Below, piece after piece: positions 21,347 to 21,921 of a DNA stretch of 21,921 bases; positions within the stretch are counted from its first letter, which is position 1, and every line of letters begins with the position of its first letter. The notes under the pieces are model-generated. The model worked only from the letters and a program-made list of their open reading frames with translations, was not told the origin of the DNA and ran no database searches. Location: the IMG/VR virus record IMGVR_UViG_3300046467_000138, positions 1-21,921 of that record; one strand, written 5' to 3'. The stretch is from a virus. A program made the translations under genes and the position numbers.

Positions 21347-21624
21347 TGTATATTAAAAATAATTTAGCAATAGAACCAACTTATTGGGACTCTTTAAGTG
21401 TGGGAAAATATAGTAAATTTGCAGACGCAGTAATGGATGTAGGGCCTAGTCCTTGTGTATTCCATAAGTGTCCTAGGATTGAAAAATGTGCCAAGGAAGC
21501 CGTAGAATGTTTTGCATTCAGAATATGGGTGAATGGTGGTGAAAAATATCTCACAGAGAAGAATAAAAAAGGTGAGATTAAATGTCTTAATAAGATGCAA
21601 ACTAGGATGGAACCAATAAAATGA
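21346..21624 (+). CDS. Small Cys-rich protein, possible metal-binding, unknown
   Basis: A 92-aa protein starting in a TAATG overlap with the CobT-like gene. Four cysteines are grouped at C37-x4-C42-x5-C48-x6-C55 (PCVFHKCPRIEKCAKEAVEC), followed by FAFRIWVNGG; this could bind zinc or an Fe-S cluster. A fifth cysteine lies near residue 80. The pattern C..C....C......C-x-A-F resembles small phage proteins I have seen without function. It ends in an ATGA overlap with the next gene, so it belongs to the same early operon. Confidence 0.75.
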   Translation: MYIKNNLAIEPTYWDSLSVGKYSKFADAVMDVGPSPCVFHKCPRIEKCAKEAVECFAFRIWVNGGEKYLTEKNKKGEIKCLNKMQTRMEPIK

Positions 21625-21815
21625 ATTATCTTAAAGAGATTACAGTTTGGGATAAAGTAGATCATTTTACAGTTCCTAATCACACTTACATGGTTGATGA
21701 TGATGGACACTTAACAGGATACATTAAAACTGGAACCAAGAAAGAGATAATTTTCAAAAAACCTATCAAAAACTTCTCAAAATCATGGAGAAAATTTGTT
21801 ATTCTCAAAAAATAA
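21621..21815 (+). CDS. Small basic protein, unknown
   Basis: A 64-aa ORF with a four-base ATGA overlap with the Cys-rich gene. It begins MNYLKEITVWDKVDHFTVPN, has a beta-rich centre with a DDDGHLTGYIKTG turn and a lysine-rich end (KKPIKNFSKSWRKFVILKK). No motif or family recognised. It ends three bases before promoter P3's upstream sequence, so it closes the operon. Confidence 0.65.
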   Translation: MNYLKEITVWDKVDHFTVPNHTYMVDDDGHLTGYIKTGTKKEIIFKKPIKNFSKSWRKFVILKK

Positions 21816-21817
21816 AC

Positions 21818-21847
21818 TTGACAATGCCCGCAGCTTTTTGCTATAAT
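21818..21847 (+). promoter_or_regulatory. Early promoter P3 (consensus sigma70, repeat family)
   Basis: Perfect TTGACA (21818-21823), 18-bp spacer with TGCCCGCAGCTTTTT, GC, perfect TATAAT (21842-21847). Nearly identical to P2 from the upstream A-run (CAAAAAATAAAC) to the -10 box. Predicted +1 near 21854, about five bases before the ATG at 21859. Confidence 0.92.
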
Positions 21848-21858
21848 ATGTATGTAGA

Positions 21859-21921
21859 ATGAAAAAAGAACTTAAAAATATCATGGAATTAACCAACAAA
21901 GTCGAGGGTTCACTGCCCTTC
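21859..21921 (+). CDS. Start of an early gene, truncated by window end
   Basis: First ATG after promoter P3; open for 21 codons to the window edge (MKKELKNIMELTNKVEGSLP, then F). No Shine-Dalgarno sequence and only about five leader bases. Too short to identify; a CobS-type AAA+ partner of the CobT-like protein would be one guess from context, unsupported by these residues. Confidence 0.5.
   Translation, partial: MKKELKNIMELTNKVEGSLPF

Noticed and set aside
1-21921. tRNA genes, CRISPR arrays, insertion sequences, integrase or att sites
   Set aside because: No cloverleaf-like segments, repeat-spacer arrays, transposase motifs or terminal repeats were seen by eye; tRNAscan-SE would be needed to exclude a tRNA formally, but gaps between genes are too small to hold many.

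Overview
The window is part of a T4-like (Straboviridae-type or 'exo T-even') myovirus genome. It is AT-rich, gene-dense, with every supported gene on the + strand and neighbours joined by ATGA, TAATG or GTGA overlaps. The order gp18-gp19-gp20-(two small core genes)-gp21-gp22-gp23, then uvsY-uvsW-gp55-gp47-gp46, with peptide deformylase, two 2OG-Fe(II) oxygenases, a CobT/VWA-like protein and no gp24 next to gp23, is the arrangement I associate with marine T4-like phages (cyanophages and pelagiphages) rather than enteric T4. The host cannot be fixed from this sequence.

Layout. (1) Positions 1-8740 are the late virion module: C-terminal part of the tail sheath, tail tube, portal, two small core proteins, prohead protease, scaffold and major capsid protein. 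A textbook terminator follows the capsid gene. Then come two small unknown genes and a second tail-tube-fold protein. (2) Positions 8784-15813 are the recombination and late-transcription module: UvsY mediator, an oxygenase, UvsW helicase, a possible Sm-like protein, two tiny membrane proteins, the late sigma factor gp55, and the gp47/gp46 nuclease-ATPase. (3) Positions 15826-18492 carry a 500-aa protein with features of a capsid-packaged nuclease-like protein, then peptide deformylase and a second oxygenase that overlaps it. (4) Positions 18493-21921 are an accessory region of apparently early genes. They sit under three near-identical sigma70-type promoters and include a large HExxH/acidic/VWA protein and several small unknown proteins.

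How it fits together. gp55 in this window would direct transcription from TATAAATA-type late promoters, several of which lie upstream of structural genes here. gp21 would mature gp23, gp22 and the core proteins at (L/I)xE sites. Such sites are visible near the N-termini of gp23, the gp68-position protein and the 500-aa protein. UvsY, UvsW, gp46 and gp47 together run recombination-dependent replication.

The most unusual observations are four. The 500-aa protein combines a T4-like capsid-targeting/cleavage peptide, a D-x9-SxK motif resembling PD-(D/E)xK nucleases and a cationic amphipathic C-terminus. Four genes (gp20, uvsY, gp55, the 500-aa gene) have promoter boxes placed so that transcripts would start at or within about two bases of the ATG, and they lack a Shine-Dalgarno sequence. 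A three-copy early promoter family has a conserved spacer as well as conserved -35 and -10 boxes. A 178-aa protein after UvsW has Sm-like sequence spacing.
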